NCBI RefSeq assembly: GCF_024436375.1
Contig: NZ_JAFMZM010000005.1
Location: 310,001 to 374,000 of the forward strand
Source of the DNA: Nocardioides astragali
GTDB taxonomy: Bacteria > Actinomycetota > Actinomycetes > Propionibacteriales > Nocardioidaceae
Length of the DNA stretch: 64,000 bases
Direction: 5' to 3'
The position numbers and the translations under genes are program-made. Shown here piece by piece: positions 49,520 to 58,566 of this stretch; positions within the stretch are counted from its first letter, which is position 1; each line of letters starts with the position of its first letter. Below the pieces are notes generated by a model, which did no database searches, had not been told where the DNA came from, and saw nothing but the letters and a program-made list of their open reading frames with translations.

Positions 49520-52162
49520 TCACGGTTGACTGAGCAGCCGCTCCCGCTCCGACGCAACGATCTCCCGCGCGACCTCCGCGTCGGAGATATCGAAGGCTTC
49601 TGGGGCGCTGTCAGCCGTCTCGGAGACGCGTGCGAACTCCGCGAAGAGTTCGCTCTTCCGCGCGAGGATCTCAGTGATTCGCCGGTCGACGCCTTCCTCG
49701 GAGAGGAGGCGGTGGACCTGCACCGATTCCAACTGGCCCATGCGCCGGGAGCGAGCGATCGCCTGCCATTCGGTAGTCGGCTTGAGTTGCGGCTCGCAGA
49801 TCACGACGACCGAGGCAGCCTGGATGTTCAGGCCGACCCCTCCGGCCACGATCTGCGCGACCAGGACAGCGCCGTGCCCTGCCCGCGAAAACTCATCGAC
49901 CATCTGCTGGCGCTTGGCCGCCGGGACCGAGCCGGTCAACGGGCCGAAGACCTTGCCGGGCAGGACTGACGCGATGTCATCCAGCGCGCCCCGGAAATGC
50001 GAGAACACAAGGACCCGGCGCTCGTTGTCCTCAGCCTCCTCGACGATGTCCAGGAGCCGCTGCATCTTCTGGGAGTTGGAGCCTGCGCGGAGCGCCGCCT
50101 GGCGCATGGCCATGAAGTTCGCCTCCATCACCGCAGCCCGGTAGTGCTGCTCGTCCGCGCGGGACAAGGGCATCCATTCGTCGACCTCGACGAGTTCCGG
50201 AAGCTCGGTAAGGACGTCCTCTTGGTTTCGCCGGAGGTACGCCGGTGCGACCTGTTTGCGGAACTGCCGCGGCGCGAACTCCGTGGCGCTGATTGTGAGG
50301 TCGGGTCGGATGTAGCCAACGAGGTTGCGGAACTCCTCGATCCGGTTCTCCAACGGAGTGCCGGTCAACAGGATGACCCGGTCGATCGTTCGGATGAGGT
50401 TCCACGAACGGCGCGTGCGTTGGGCGTCTGGATTCTTGATGTAGTGAGCCTCATCGAAGACCACGCAGGCAGGCCACGCTCGTTCGGGGATCTGCCCCTC
50501 GAGCCACCCCAGGCTGTCGTACGTCGTCACGGCCACGCCGCCATTGCGGATCCAAGCGGTGAGCGAGCCGTCGCGGCCAGGGCCATGAAGCCGATGAGCT
50601 CGCAGGTCGGACTTTCCACTGACCTCGCGCACCCAGTTGGTCACGACCGCGGCAGGGCAGACGACAAGGAAGTGATGGGAGCCTTTGGCTCGGAGATGGG
50701 TGAGTACGGCGAGCGACTCCACCGTCTTTCCGAGACCCATCTCGTCACCGATGATCACCTTGCGCTGTACAACCGCGAAGCGCGCGCCGAAGGACTGGTA
50801 CCCGCGCAGCGACGCCTTGAGGTGGGTCGTTTCCAGCTTGAGATCGCGGATTGCTTCCAGGATCTCGGCCGGCAGGTCACCCTGGATCTTCTCCTCGTCG
50901 TCGGACAAGAATCCGAGTTCGGAGAGCATCGCGTAGTAGTCGGCCGGGCGTGCGACGAAGTCATCCCACGGATCGCCAGCCGCGCTTCCCCCGCCGCCAA
51001 GGATTGCCGCACGACGCCCAACGTCAACAAGCGCCTGACGCAGGTCCGCAACGGATCTCGTCGCGGGTGCAACGACGACGTGAGATGTCTTGCGCTCCAG
51101 TGACTTCAGGAGCAGTCGCAGCGAGTCGGCCGCGGCGAGGTCCGCGGTCGCGCTCTTGATTGTTCGCGCTGCGTCCCACGCCCGCATGGCCTTCAGAAGA
51201 TCTGTCGCGGACGCGGACCGGTTCTTGATGTCGATCCGCACGGGCATCTCATCGACGGTGGTCTGCCAAATTGTCCGGGCCGCGCCGAGCATCCGGTTTC
51301 CCGTGGTCTGCCCAACCCCAGGGAGGGACAGGATCCGAGGCCCCTGGTCGAGGACCTGCTGAATGTTGCGGATCCCCGCGCCGGTCAGGGCACTGATCCG
51401 GATCTGGCCGTTCGTCGCGTCCTTGAGCCGATCGACCGGCATCTCTGCCACGAGCCGAAGTGCCTCTGTCTTCCGCACCGCGTCGCCCGCGGAGGTAACG
51501 GCCGCACGGAGCTCGCCCTCTCGCTGCAGGGCATGATCAATCGCAGTGACCGCCTCCACTGCCGAGTCAAGGTCGTGTCGCGCAAGGAGCCCTGTACCCG
51601 CTTGTCGCCCTGGAAAGCCCACGGAATCGTCGAGGATCGCTGACACCCCGAGCTTCGCGATCGACTTCTTGTCCCAGGCCTCGATGCGTTCGAACTCTCC
51701 GAGCAGGCCGGATGTTGTGACCCAGTCGCGCAGGTTCACGAGGTACGTGGCGGCCTCTGCGGCGGTGTCCTGGCGACTCTTGGCGGAGAACATCCGTCGC
51801 GCGCCGAAGAGCGGTTTCACGTCGGCGAGCGCCCGCTCCGCGTCAGCAGTCAGCTGGTCGATGCCCCGCTGAACCAGCGGAGGCATCGCGGGCATCGCTG
51901 TGCCGCGCGCCAGGGCAGTGACATGCTCGCCATCGGACGGCGTCAGTTGTAGGACGTGCCAGAGCGCCGCCCCACCCATCACCAGCGGGACTGACCGATC
52001 GAGTAGCGCGCCGACGGAGGCCTCCGCCGTGGCGTGAACTGTCTGCCGCTCCTTGACGAGGGCCGTGGCACGCTTGCGCCACCCAGCCACCTCGTTGGCT
52101 ACACCCTTGAGGTGCTGACGCTTTTCTCGCTCCATGACCCCTGCTGACTCGACCCGACGCAT
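49520..52162 (-). CDS. SNF2-family ATPase with N-terminal helix-hairpin-helix region
   Basis: 880 residues. The first 440 are helical and include ISALTGAGIRNIQQVLDQGPRILSLPGVGQTTGNRML, a helix-hairpin-helix DNA-binding pair near 255-290. The motor begins near 455: Walker A IIGDEMGLGKTVESLAVL, DEAH box VVFDEAHYIKN, LLTGTPLENRIEEF, and in the second lobe VLVFSHFRGALDD and ARSRRMGQLESVQVHRL. It probably translocates on double-stranded DNA. It is divergent from the helicase at 52258 with 95 bases between. An internal ATG at 52135 with AGGGG ahead is an alternative start. Confidence 0.88.
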   Translation of the reverse strand: MRRVESAGVMEREKRQHLKGVANEVAGWRKRATALVKERQTVHATAEASVGALLDRSVPLVMGGAALWHVLQLTPSDGEHVTALARGTAMPAMPPLVQRGIDQLTADAERALADVKPLFGARRMFSAKSRQDTAAEAATYLVNLRDWVTTSGLLGEFERIEAWDKKSIAKLGVSAILDDSVGFPGRQAGTGLLARHDLDSAVEAVTAIDHALQREGELRAAVTSAGDAVRKTEALRLVAEMPVDRLKDATNGQIRISALTGAGIRNIQQVLDQGPRILSLPGVGQTTGNRMLGAARTIWQTTVDEMPVRIDIKNRSASATDLLKAMRAWDAARTIKSATADLAAADSLRLLLKSLERKTSHVVVAPATRSVADLRQALVDVGRRAAILGGGGSAAGDPWDDFVARPADYYAMLSELGFLSDDEEKIQGDLPAEILEAIRDLKLETTHLKASLRGYQSFGARFAVVQRKVIIGDEMGLGKTVESLAVLTHLRAKGSHHFLVVCPAAVVTNWVREVSGKSDLRAHRLHGPGRDGSLTAWIRNGGVAVTTYDSLGWLEGQIPERAWPACVVFDEAHYIKNPDAQRTRRSWNLIRTIDRVILLTGTPLENRIEEFRNLVGYIRPDLTISATEFAPRQFRKQVAPAYLRRNQEDVLTELPELVEVDEWMPLSRADEQHYRAAVMEANFMAMRQAALRAGSNSQKMQRLLDIVEEAEDNERRVLVFSHFRGALDDIASVLPGKVFGPLTGSVPAAKRQQMVDEFSRAGHGAVLVAQIVAGGVGLNIQAASVVVICEPQLKPTTEWQAIARSRRMGQLESVQVHRLLSEEGVDRRITEILARKSELFAEFARVSETADSAPEAFDISDAEVAREIVASERERLLSQP

Positions 52163-52257
52163 GGAAGGTTAGTAACAGGATCCGACGAATACGGTGAGTT
52201 CGGGAAACTGTCGGTAGGTCCGGGTAGCGTTCGTGGGCTGTCAACCAGGAGGTCATC
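52163..52257. promoter_or_regulatory. Divergent promoter region of the defence-like island
   Basis: Only 95 bases separate the two ATPase genes, so both promoters must lie here, and the two arms of the island are probably controlled together. Rightward, AGGAGGTCATC precedes the GTG at 52258 and a TAGCGT box lies about 30 bases upstream of it. Leftward, TACTAA lies close to the ATG at 52162. Confidence 0.5.
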
Positions 52258-55200
52258 GTGCAGCTTGAAGAACTGAAGCCCGGTCTGCGGATCGACGGAC
52301 TCATCCCCGCCGAGGTCATCACCGTGATCGCTGCGCAGTGGCACGGCACGGACGCGCTCGAGCTGACCTACAAGAACCCCTCCGGTGGCCTCGGCCAGCA
52401 GGTCGTCTTCCGTAAGGATGAGCACAAACTCGCGGTGGCCCAGAGCGGCAGCCGCACCTTCAACGCCACCGCCAGCGACTTCAAGCTTGTCGCCGAGGCC
52501 CAGCGAATCTCGCTCGCCGGTCTGTTCGACCCGATGCTGGCAGTGGCCACCAGTGACGTTCAGCCGCTCCCGCACCAGATCCGAGCGGTGTACGGCGAAC
52601 TGCTGCCGCGCACTCCGCTCCGGTTCCTGCTTGCCGACGATCCCGGTGCTGGCAAGACCATCATGGCTGGCCTCTACATCAAGGAGCTGCTGCTCCGCGA
52701 CGACGTCAAGCAGTGCCTGATCATCGCCCCGGGCGGCCTGGTCGACCAGTGGCAGGACGAGCTCTTCTTCAAGTTCGGGCTCCGGTTCGACCTGCTGACC
52801 AATCAGCTCATCGACGCCCAGGCGAACTTCAACGTCTTCGAGACCAACCCGCTGCTGATCGCCCGGATGGACCAGCTCTCGCGCAACGAGCAACTTCAGG
52901 CGCAGCTCAGGGAGACCGAGTGGGATCTGATCATCGTCGATGAGGCCCACCGGATGGGCGCGCATTACTTCGGCGGCGAGCTGCGCAAGACCAAGCGATT
53001 CCTGCTCGGAGAGATGCTCGGCCAGATCACGCGCCACTTGCTCCTGATGACCGCAACTCCTCACTCGGGCAAGGAGGCGGACTTCCAGCTCTTCCTGACC
53101 CTCCTCGATCGGGACCGATTCGAGGGTAAGCAGAAAAAGAGCGCCGACGTCAGCGGCATCATGCGCCGCATGGTCAAGGAAGACCTCCTGACCTTTGAGG
53201 GCAAGAAGCTGTTCCCCGAGCGGATTGCAGAGACCGTCCCGTACGAGCTGACGGCGCTTGAATACAACCTCTACGAGGACGTGACCCACTACGTCCGCGA
53301 GGGTATGAACCGCGCCGAACGGATCGGCGGCAAGCGCAAGAACACCGTCGGCTTCGCACTCACCGTCCTCCAGCGGCGGCTCGCGTCCAGCCCCGAGGCG
53401 ATCTACAAGAGCCTCGTACGACGCTCCGAACGGTTGGAGCGCAAAAAACTTGAGATCCAGAATGGCACCTACCGCGACACCGAGCCGGACCTCGATCTGA
53501 GCGAGATCGACGACGACGAGTTCAACGCCGAAGAGATCGAGGCCGTCGAGGAAGAGCTCCTCGACGCCGCGACCGCGGCGCAGACGGTCGAGGAACTCAA
53601 CGCTGAACTTCTCGAGCTCGCAGACCTGATCAAGACCGCGCGACTCGTCCGTGAAGCCGGCACCGACCGCAAGTGGACTGAGCTTTCGAACATCCTTCAA
53701 GACAACGCGCTCGTCACCGACAAGAACGGGTGGCCGAGGAAGTTCATCATCTTCACCGAGCACCGCGACACGCTCGACTACCTCCAGGGCAAGATCGGCT
53801 CCCTCATCGGCAAACCTGACGCCGTCCGTGCGATCCACGGCGGCGTTCGCCGCGCTGAGCGCCGCCAGATCACCGAGGAGTTCACCAAGAACCGCGACTG
53901 CCAGATCCTGCTGGCCACCGACGCCGCCGGCGAAGGACTCAACCTCCAGGCCGCACACCTGATGGTCAACTACGACCTCCCGTGGAATCCCAACCGCATC
54001 GAGCAGCGCTTCGGCCGCGTCCACCGCATTGGGCAGGAGGAGGTCTGCCGTCTCTGGAACCTTGTCGCTTCCAACACCCGCGAGGGCGAGGTCTTCACTC
54101 GGCTGCTGGAGAAGCTCGACCAGATGCGCGAGACCTTCGGCGGCAAGGTCTTCGATGTCCTCGGCGAGGCCTTTACCGACGTTCCGCTGCGCAACCTGTT
54201 GTTGGAGGCGATCCAGTACGGCGAGCGCGAGGACGTGAAGGCGAAGATGCATGAGGTCATCGACGCCTCCGTTGGGGACGGACTCAAGGACCTGCTCGAT
54301 GAGCGTGCCCTCGCCTCGGAGCACCTCGCAGATGCGGACCTTCACGCACTGCGTGCCGCCATGGATGAGGCGAGGGCCCGCCGGCTCCAGCCGCACTACA
54401 TCGAGCTCGCGTTCAAGGCCGCGTTCACCAAGCTGGGCGGTCGCATCGTGAAGCGAGAGCAGGGACGTTACGAGATCCCTAATGTTCCGCAGCACATCCG
54501 CTCCGCCGGCAAGGGACCGATTGCTACCAAGTACGACCGGGTCACCTTTGATCTGGCCCACGTCCAGCCAGGCGATCTGAGTCGCGCGGACCTCCTCGCA
54601 CCCGGTCACCCGCTCCACGACGCGGTCATGGGAGAGGCGATCCGCAACTTCGGCGGTGCACTCAACCAAGGCACGGTCCTCGTCTCGTCGACCCTTGAGG
54701 AGCCCCAGTTGCTGGTCGGAGTCGTCGAGGAGGTCGCCGACGCCACCGGAGATTCGGTCGCGCGACGATTTGGCTACGCGTACGTCGACCACTTCGGCAC
54801 CGTCAGCCCGGCTGGCCCGGCGCCGTACCTCGACTGCGTAGCAGCACCCGCCGGTCCGGCCGTCGACGCCGCCCGCGGCTTGGCCTGGCTCGGCGACGCC
54901 GAGGACAAGGCGATGAGCTGGATCATCGCCAATCAACTCCCTGAGTACCTCGTGGAGGTCCAGCCACGACGGCTCGCGGAGCTCGAGAAGGCACGCGACC
55001 TTGTGACGAAGCGCCTCAGCTCAGAGAGCGAGCGTCTCCTGCTGGACGCCGCGATCGCGTCGGAGAAGGAGCAGAAGGGCGAGAAGCCCAAGGAGTCCTC
55101 CGACAGCCTCAACCGCAAGGCCGTCGAGCTCGACGTACGCCTCCGCAAGCGCCTCACTCTGCTCGACCAGCAGCAACTCATGTCGACCAAGCCGCCGCAC

Positions 55201-55668
55201 ATCGTGACCGCAGCCTTGGTGCTGCCGATTGGCATGCTCGAGGGCGAGATCCCGCCTGCAGCACCCATCCACGCCAAGGAGACCAAGGAGGTCGAACGCC
55301 GCGGCGTCGACCTGGTGATGGCCCGCGAGCGCGAGCTCGGTCGGAAGCCTGTCGAGCAGGCGTTCAACAATCCCGGCTTCGACATCCTTTCGACCGACGC
55401 CAACGGCGACACCTACCGGATCGAGGTCAAGGCACGCATCGAGGGCGCCAAGGACTTCTTCGTCACCCACAACGAGGTCATGACCGGCAAGAACGCGGTT
55501 CCGCGCTACCGCCTCGCCTTGGTGAGGGTCGATCCGCGGGGGGCCCAGTACGACGAGGTGCGCTACCTCGCCGACCCCTTCGCGACCACTGACCTAGGCG
55601 ACTTCGAGGCCACGGGGATCCGCGGCGACTGGGCAAAGACCTGGACGAAGGGCTCGCAGCCCTTCTGA
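52258..55668 (+). CDS. Helicase-related protein with C-terminal DUF3883 domain
   Basis: 1136 residues. An N-terminal 80-residue part (LEELKPGLRIDGLIPAEVITVIAAQW) precedes a superfamily 2 motor: Walker A LLADDPGAGKTIMAGLY near residue 125, DEAH box LIIVDEAHRMG near 226, LLMTATPHSGKEADF, and motif VI IEQRFGRVHRIGQEE near 580. The last 110 residues (RRGVDLVMARERELGR, GFDILSTDANGDTYRIEVKARIEGAKDFFVTHNEV) match the DUF3883 nuclease-like fold, with the Asp...Glu-Val-Lys triad. Such proteins are common in defence islands. First gene of the rightward arm. Confidence 0.88.
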   Translation: MQLEELKPGLRIDGLIPAEVITVIAAQWHGTDALELTYKNPSGGLGQQVVFRKDEHKLAVAQSGSRTFNATASDFKLVAEAQRISLAGLFDPMLAVATSDVQPLPHQIRAVYGELLPRTPLRFLLADDPGAGKTIMAGLYIKELLLRDDVKQCLIIAPGGLVDQWQDELFFKFGLRFDLLTNQLIDAQANFNVFETNPLLIARMDQLSRNEQLQAQLRETEWDLIIVDEAHRMGAHYFGGELRKTKRFLLGEMLGQITRHLLLMTATPHSGKEADFQLFLTLLDRDRFEGKQKKSADVSGIMRRMVKEDLLTFEGKKLFPERIAETVPYELTALEYNLYEDVTHYVREGMNRAERIGGKRKNTVGFALTVLQRRLASSPEAIYKSLVRRSERLERKKLEIQNGTYRDTEPDLDLSEIDDDEFNAEEIEAVEEELLDAATAAQTVEELNAELLELADLIKTARLVREAGTDRKWTELSNILQDNALVTDKNGWPRKFIIFTEHRDTLDYLQGKIGSLIGKPDAVRAIHGGVRRAERRQITEEFTKNRDCQILLATDAAGEGLNLQAAHLMVNYDLPWNPNRIEQRFGRVHRIGQEEVCRLWNLVASNTREGEVFTRLLEKLDQMRETFGGKVFDVLGEAFTDVPLRNLLLEAIQYGEREDVKAKMHEVIDASVGDGLKDLLDERALASEHLADADLHALRAAMDEARARRLQPHYIELAFKAAFTKLGGRIVKREQGRYEIPNVPQHIRSAGKGPIATKYDRVTFDLAHVQPGDLSRADLLAPGHPLHDAVMGEAIRNFGGALNQGTVLVSSTLEEPQLLVGVVEEVADATGDSVARRFGYAYVDHFGTVSPAGPAPYLDCVAAPAGPAVDAARGLAWLGDAEDKAMSWIIANQLPEYLVEVQPRRLAELEKARDLVTKRLSSESERLLLDAAIASEKEQKGEKPKESSDSLNRKAVELDVRLRKRLTLLDQQQLMSTKPPHIVTAALVLPIGMLEGEIPPAAPIHAKETKEVERRGVDLVMARERELGRKPVEQAFNNPGFDILSTDANGDTYRIEVKARIEGAKDFFVTHNEVMTGKNAVPRYRLALVRVDPRGAQYDEVRYLADPFATTDLGDFEATGIRGDWAKTWTKGSQPF

Positions 55669-55677
55669 GGCTGCGAG
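55653..55677 (+). terminator. Hairpin across the stop codon of the DUF3883 helicase
   Basis: CTCGCAGCC at 55653-55661 pairs perfectly with GGCTGCGAG at 55669-55677 around CTTCTGA, which holds the stop codon. There is no U-tract. With the 137-base gap before the methylase it may lower read-through or protect the upstream message. A second small hairpin ACTTGC/GCAAGT lies at 55689-55707. Confidence 0.45.
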
Positions 55678-55805
55678 TCCCACCGTTCACTTGCGTTCCG
55701 TGCAAGTCTGTCGGGCCTCGACGGTAAGTTGCTGAACGCATCATCACGCGCCGCACCAGCGGCGAGGTTCGCCCGTCATCTCGGGCACGGAGGGTCGAGG
55801 AACTA

Positions 55806-58565
55806 GTGCACAAGCGCAAGCTGATCGAGGTAGCTCTGCCGCTAGAGGCGATCAACCGCGAGTCCGCGCGGGAGAAGGCCATCCGACATGGCCACCCATC
55901 GACCCTGCACCTTTGGTGGGCGCGCCGCCCGCAGGCCGCCGCGCGCGCTGTCATCTTTGCCCAACTGGTCGATGACCCGAGCGCCCGGCCGGAGGAATTT
56001 CCCACGGAGGAGCTCCAGCGGAAGGAGCGGGAGCGGCTCCACGAGCTCATCGAGCGGCTCGTGATCTGGGAGAACGCCCGCGACGAGAAGCTGCTGGGTG
56101 AAGCGCGCCAGGAGATTCTAAAGTCGACTGGTGGTAGTCCGCCGCCGATCGTCGACCCGTTCGCTGGAGGGGGCACGATCCCCCTGGAGGCCCAGCGGCT
56201 TGGACTTGAGGCCCAGGCGTCCGACCTCAACCCAGTTGCCGTGCTGATCAACAAGGCAATGATCGAAATCCCACCGAAGTTCCGAGACCAGGCTCCAGTG
56301 TTCCCAGGGCTTGCGGACTCGCAGATTCGTAGCTGGAAGGGCGCCGAGGGCCTCGCGGCGGACGTGCGTGCGTATGGCACCTGGGTGCGCGCTCGGGCCG
56401 AGGAGCAAATCGGAAAGCATTACCCGAAGGCCGTGCTGGCCGATGGCTCGGAGGCGACGGTTATCGCGTGGATCTGGGCACGCACCGTCCGATGCCCGAA
56501 CCCCGCCTGCGCGATCGACTTGCCGCTGGTGAAATCGTGGTGGCTGAGCAAGAAACGGGGCAAGGAAGCCTACGTTGTGCCCCGAATCATGGGATCTGCT
56601 GATAATCCGTCCGGGTTGCGTGTCGCGTTCGAGGTCGTTCAGGGCCGTGCCGGCGGCCCAGCGGAGGCAGATGAAGGCACGGTAGGAAGAACGGGGGCAA
56701 CCTGCATCTCATGTGGGACAGGGGCGTCGCTCGCCTATATTCGTGAGGAGGGCCGGGCAAAACGGCTGAGGAGCCAGCTGATGGCGACCGTTGCAGAGGG
56801 CAATCGGCGTCGGCACTACGTTTCACCCACCTCGGCCCACGAACAGGCGGCTGAGGTCACCGCGCCGGTCGACTCGGTCGCCGGAACCCTGGGCTACTAC
56901 CCGAGGGATCTCAAGGCGCCCACCTACGGGTTCACCGAGTTTTCCGACCTCTTTACGCCGCGGCAGCTGACCGCGCTATGCACCTTCAGTGAGTTGGTCG
57001 AGGCGGCCAAGCTGCGGGTTGAGGCTGATGGTGGCTCCCCGGCCTATGCCGCTGCCATTGCCACGTATCTCGCACTCTCGGTTTCGCGGTGCGCCGACTA
57101 CTGGTCCTCCATCTGCAGTTGGCACAACACTGGCGAAAAGCTTCGAAACGTCTTTGGTCGCCAGGCAATTCCAATGTCTTGGGATTATGCCGAGGTGATG
57201 CCCTTCTCGGAGTCGTCAGGCGGCTATTCAGGGCAGCTTAACTGGGTTGCAAAGGTCGTTGACTGGCTCCCGGCGACCAGACCGGGCGTGGTTCGGCAGG
57301 CTGACGCGGCCACCGATGCTGTCGTAGGCGCGATGTCTACGGACCCGCCCTATTACGACAATATTGGCTACTCCGATCTGTCAGATTTCTTCTACGTATG
57401 GCAGCGAAAGATGTTGCGTTCCATCTATCCCGAGTTGTTCGGAACCGTTCTAGTTCCAAAGGCCGAGGAATTGGTTGCAAACCCCTACCGTCACGGCAGC
57501 AAGGTAGGCGCGCAGGAATTTTTCGAGTCCGGCTTCCAGCAGGTGTTTGCGAATGCTCGTCTGTCGGCTTCCAGCGACTGGCCGATCACCGTGTACTACG
57601 CGTTCAAGCAGAGTGACGCTGACGAGACAGGCCAGGCGTCCACCGGATGGGAGACGCTACTTGAGGGCATGATCGGATCCGGGTGGGAGATCACCTCGAC
57701 GTGGCCCATGCGCACCGAATCGAGCGTTCGGCTGATCGGCAATAAGAAGAACGCACTCGCCTCATCAATCGTTCTGTCCCTTCGCCCACGTCCATCCGAC
57801 GCCCCGACCACAGATCGGCGCGGCTTCATCGAGAAACTTAAGGCCGAGCTACCTGAGGCACTCCGGAGGCTTCAGCAAGGCCAGATCGCCCCGGTCGACC
57901 TGCCACAAGCAGCCATTGGCCCCGGCATGGCTGTTTTCAGCAGGTACGGGTCCGTCCTGGAAGCCGATGGGCGACCCATGGGTGTCCGTGCCGCGCTGTT
58001 TCGAATCAACGAGATCCTCGACCAGGTGTTGAACGAGCAGGAAGGGGACTTCGATGCGACGTCGCGGTTCGCTATCGCGTGGTACCGACAGCATGGGTAT
58101 GGAATCGGAAAGTTCGGAGACGCGGACAGCTTGGCTCGCGCCCGTAACACGAGCGTGGACAACATGGACCGCGATGAGATCCTTACCAGCCGCGCAGGAA
58201 ACGTCCAGCTGATCAAGCCGTCTGACCTGTCGTGGAGCTACGACATCTTGAAGGACACGCATACGAGCAACTGGGAAGCCCTCCACCACCTGGTCAAGGT
58301 GCTGGAGCGGGATGGCATTGGGCCTGCCGGCGACTTCCTTCAAGCTGCCTTGACCCGACCGGATGGCGCTGTCGACGCCGACCTGGTCAAGGAGTTGGCG
58401 CACCTACTGTTCCGCATTGCCGAAGGCAACGGCTGGACCAGGGACGCGCTCAGCTTCAACAACATGGTCACGAGCTGGCCGGAGATTCTGGAAGTCGCAC
58501 GCACCAGGAAGAGGCCAACCACCGCCGAGCAAGTGGCGTTCTCCTTCGATGAGGAAGACAACTGA
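55806..58565 (+). CDS. DUF1156/COG1743 adenine-specific DNA methylase with zinc ribbon
   Basis: 919 residues, GTG start with GAGGA ahead. The N-terminus IEVALPLEAINRESAREKAIRHGHPSTLHLWWARRPQAAARA is the DUF1156 signature. The AdoMet motif DPFAGGGTIPLEAQRLG is near residue 116 and the catalytic motif TDPPYYDNIGYSDLSDFFYVW near 512. A roughly 400-residue insertion between them carries CPNPAC and CISCG, likely zinc-binding. It should methylate adenine (N6). The 3' half, around 57100-57800, has lower GC and more A/T-ending codons than the neighbours, consistent with transfer. Confidence 0.9.
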   Translation: MHKRKLIEVALPLEAINRESAREKAIRHGHPSTLHLWWARRPQAAARAVIFAQLVDDPSARPEEFPTEELQRKERERLHELIERLVIWENARDEKLLGEARQEILKSTGGSPPPIVDPFAGGGTIPLEAQRLGLEAQASDLNPVAVLINKAMIEIPPKFRDQAPVFPGLADSQIRSWKGAEGLAADVRAYGTWVRARAEEQIGKHYPKAVLADGSEATVIAWIWARTVRCPNPACAIDLPLVKSWWLSKKRGKEAYVVPRIMGSADNPSGLRVAFEVVQGRAGGPAEADEGTVGRTGATCISCGTGASLAYIREEGRAKRLRSQLMATVAEGNRRRHYVSPTSAHEQAAEVTAPVDSVAGTLGYYPRDLKAPTYGFTEFSDLFTPRQLTALCTFSELVEAAKLRVEADGGSPAYAAAIATYLALSVSRCADYWSSICSWHNTGEKLRNVFGRQAIPMSWDYAEVMPFSESSGGYSGQLNWVAKVVDWLPATRPGVVRQADAATDAVVGAMSTDPPYYDNIGYSDLSDFFYVWQRKMLRSIYPELFGTVLVPKAEELVANPYRHGSKVGAQEFFESGFQQVFANARLSASSDWPITVYYAFKQSDADETGQASTGWETLLEGMIGSGWEITSTWPMRTESSVRLIGNKKNALASSIVLSLRPRPSDAPTTDRRGFIEKLKAELPEALRRLQQGQIAPVDLPQAAIGPGMAVFSRYGSVLEADGRPMGVRAALFRINEILDQVLNEQEGDFDATSRFAIAWYRQHGYGIGKFGDADSLARARNTSVDNMDRDEILTSRAGNVQLIKPSDLSWSYDILKDTHTSNWEALHHLVKVLERDGIGPAGDFLQAALTRPDGAVDADLVKELAHLLFRIAEGNGWTRDALSFNNMVTSWPEILEVARTRKRPTTAEQVAFSFDEEDN

Positions 58566-58566
58566 C

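Noticed and set aside
52326..52360. GTGATCGCT inside the helicase gene as a fourth motif copy
   Set aside because: No CRTAGG block 17 bases later and it lies inside a coding region.
52099..54936. 945-codon minus-strand frame opposite the DUF3883 helicase
   Set aside because: Antisense shadow; the plus strand carries all helicase motifs.
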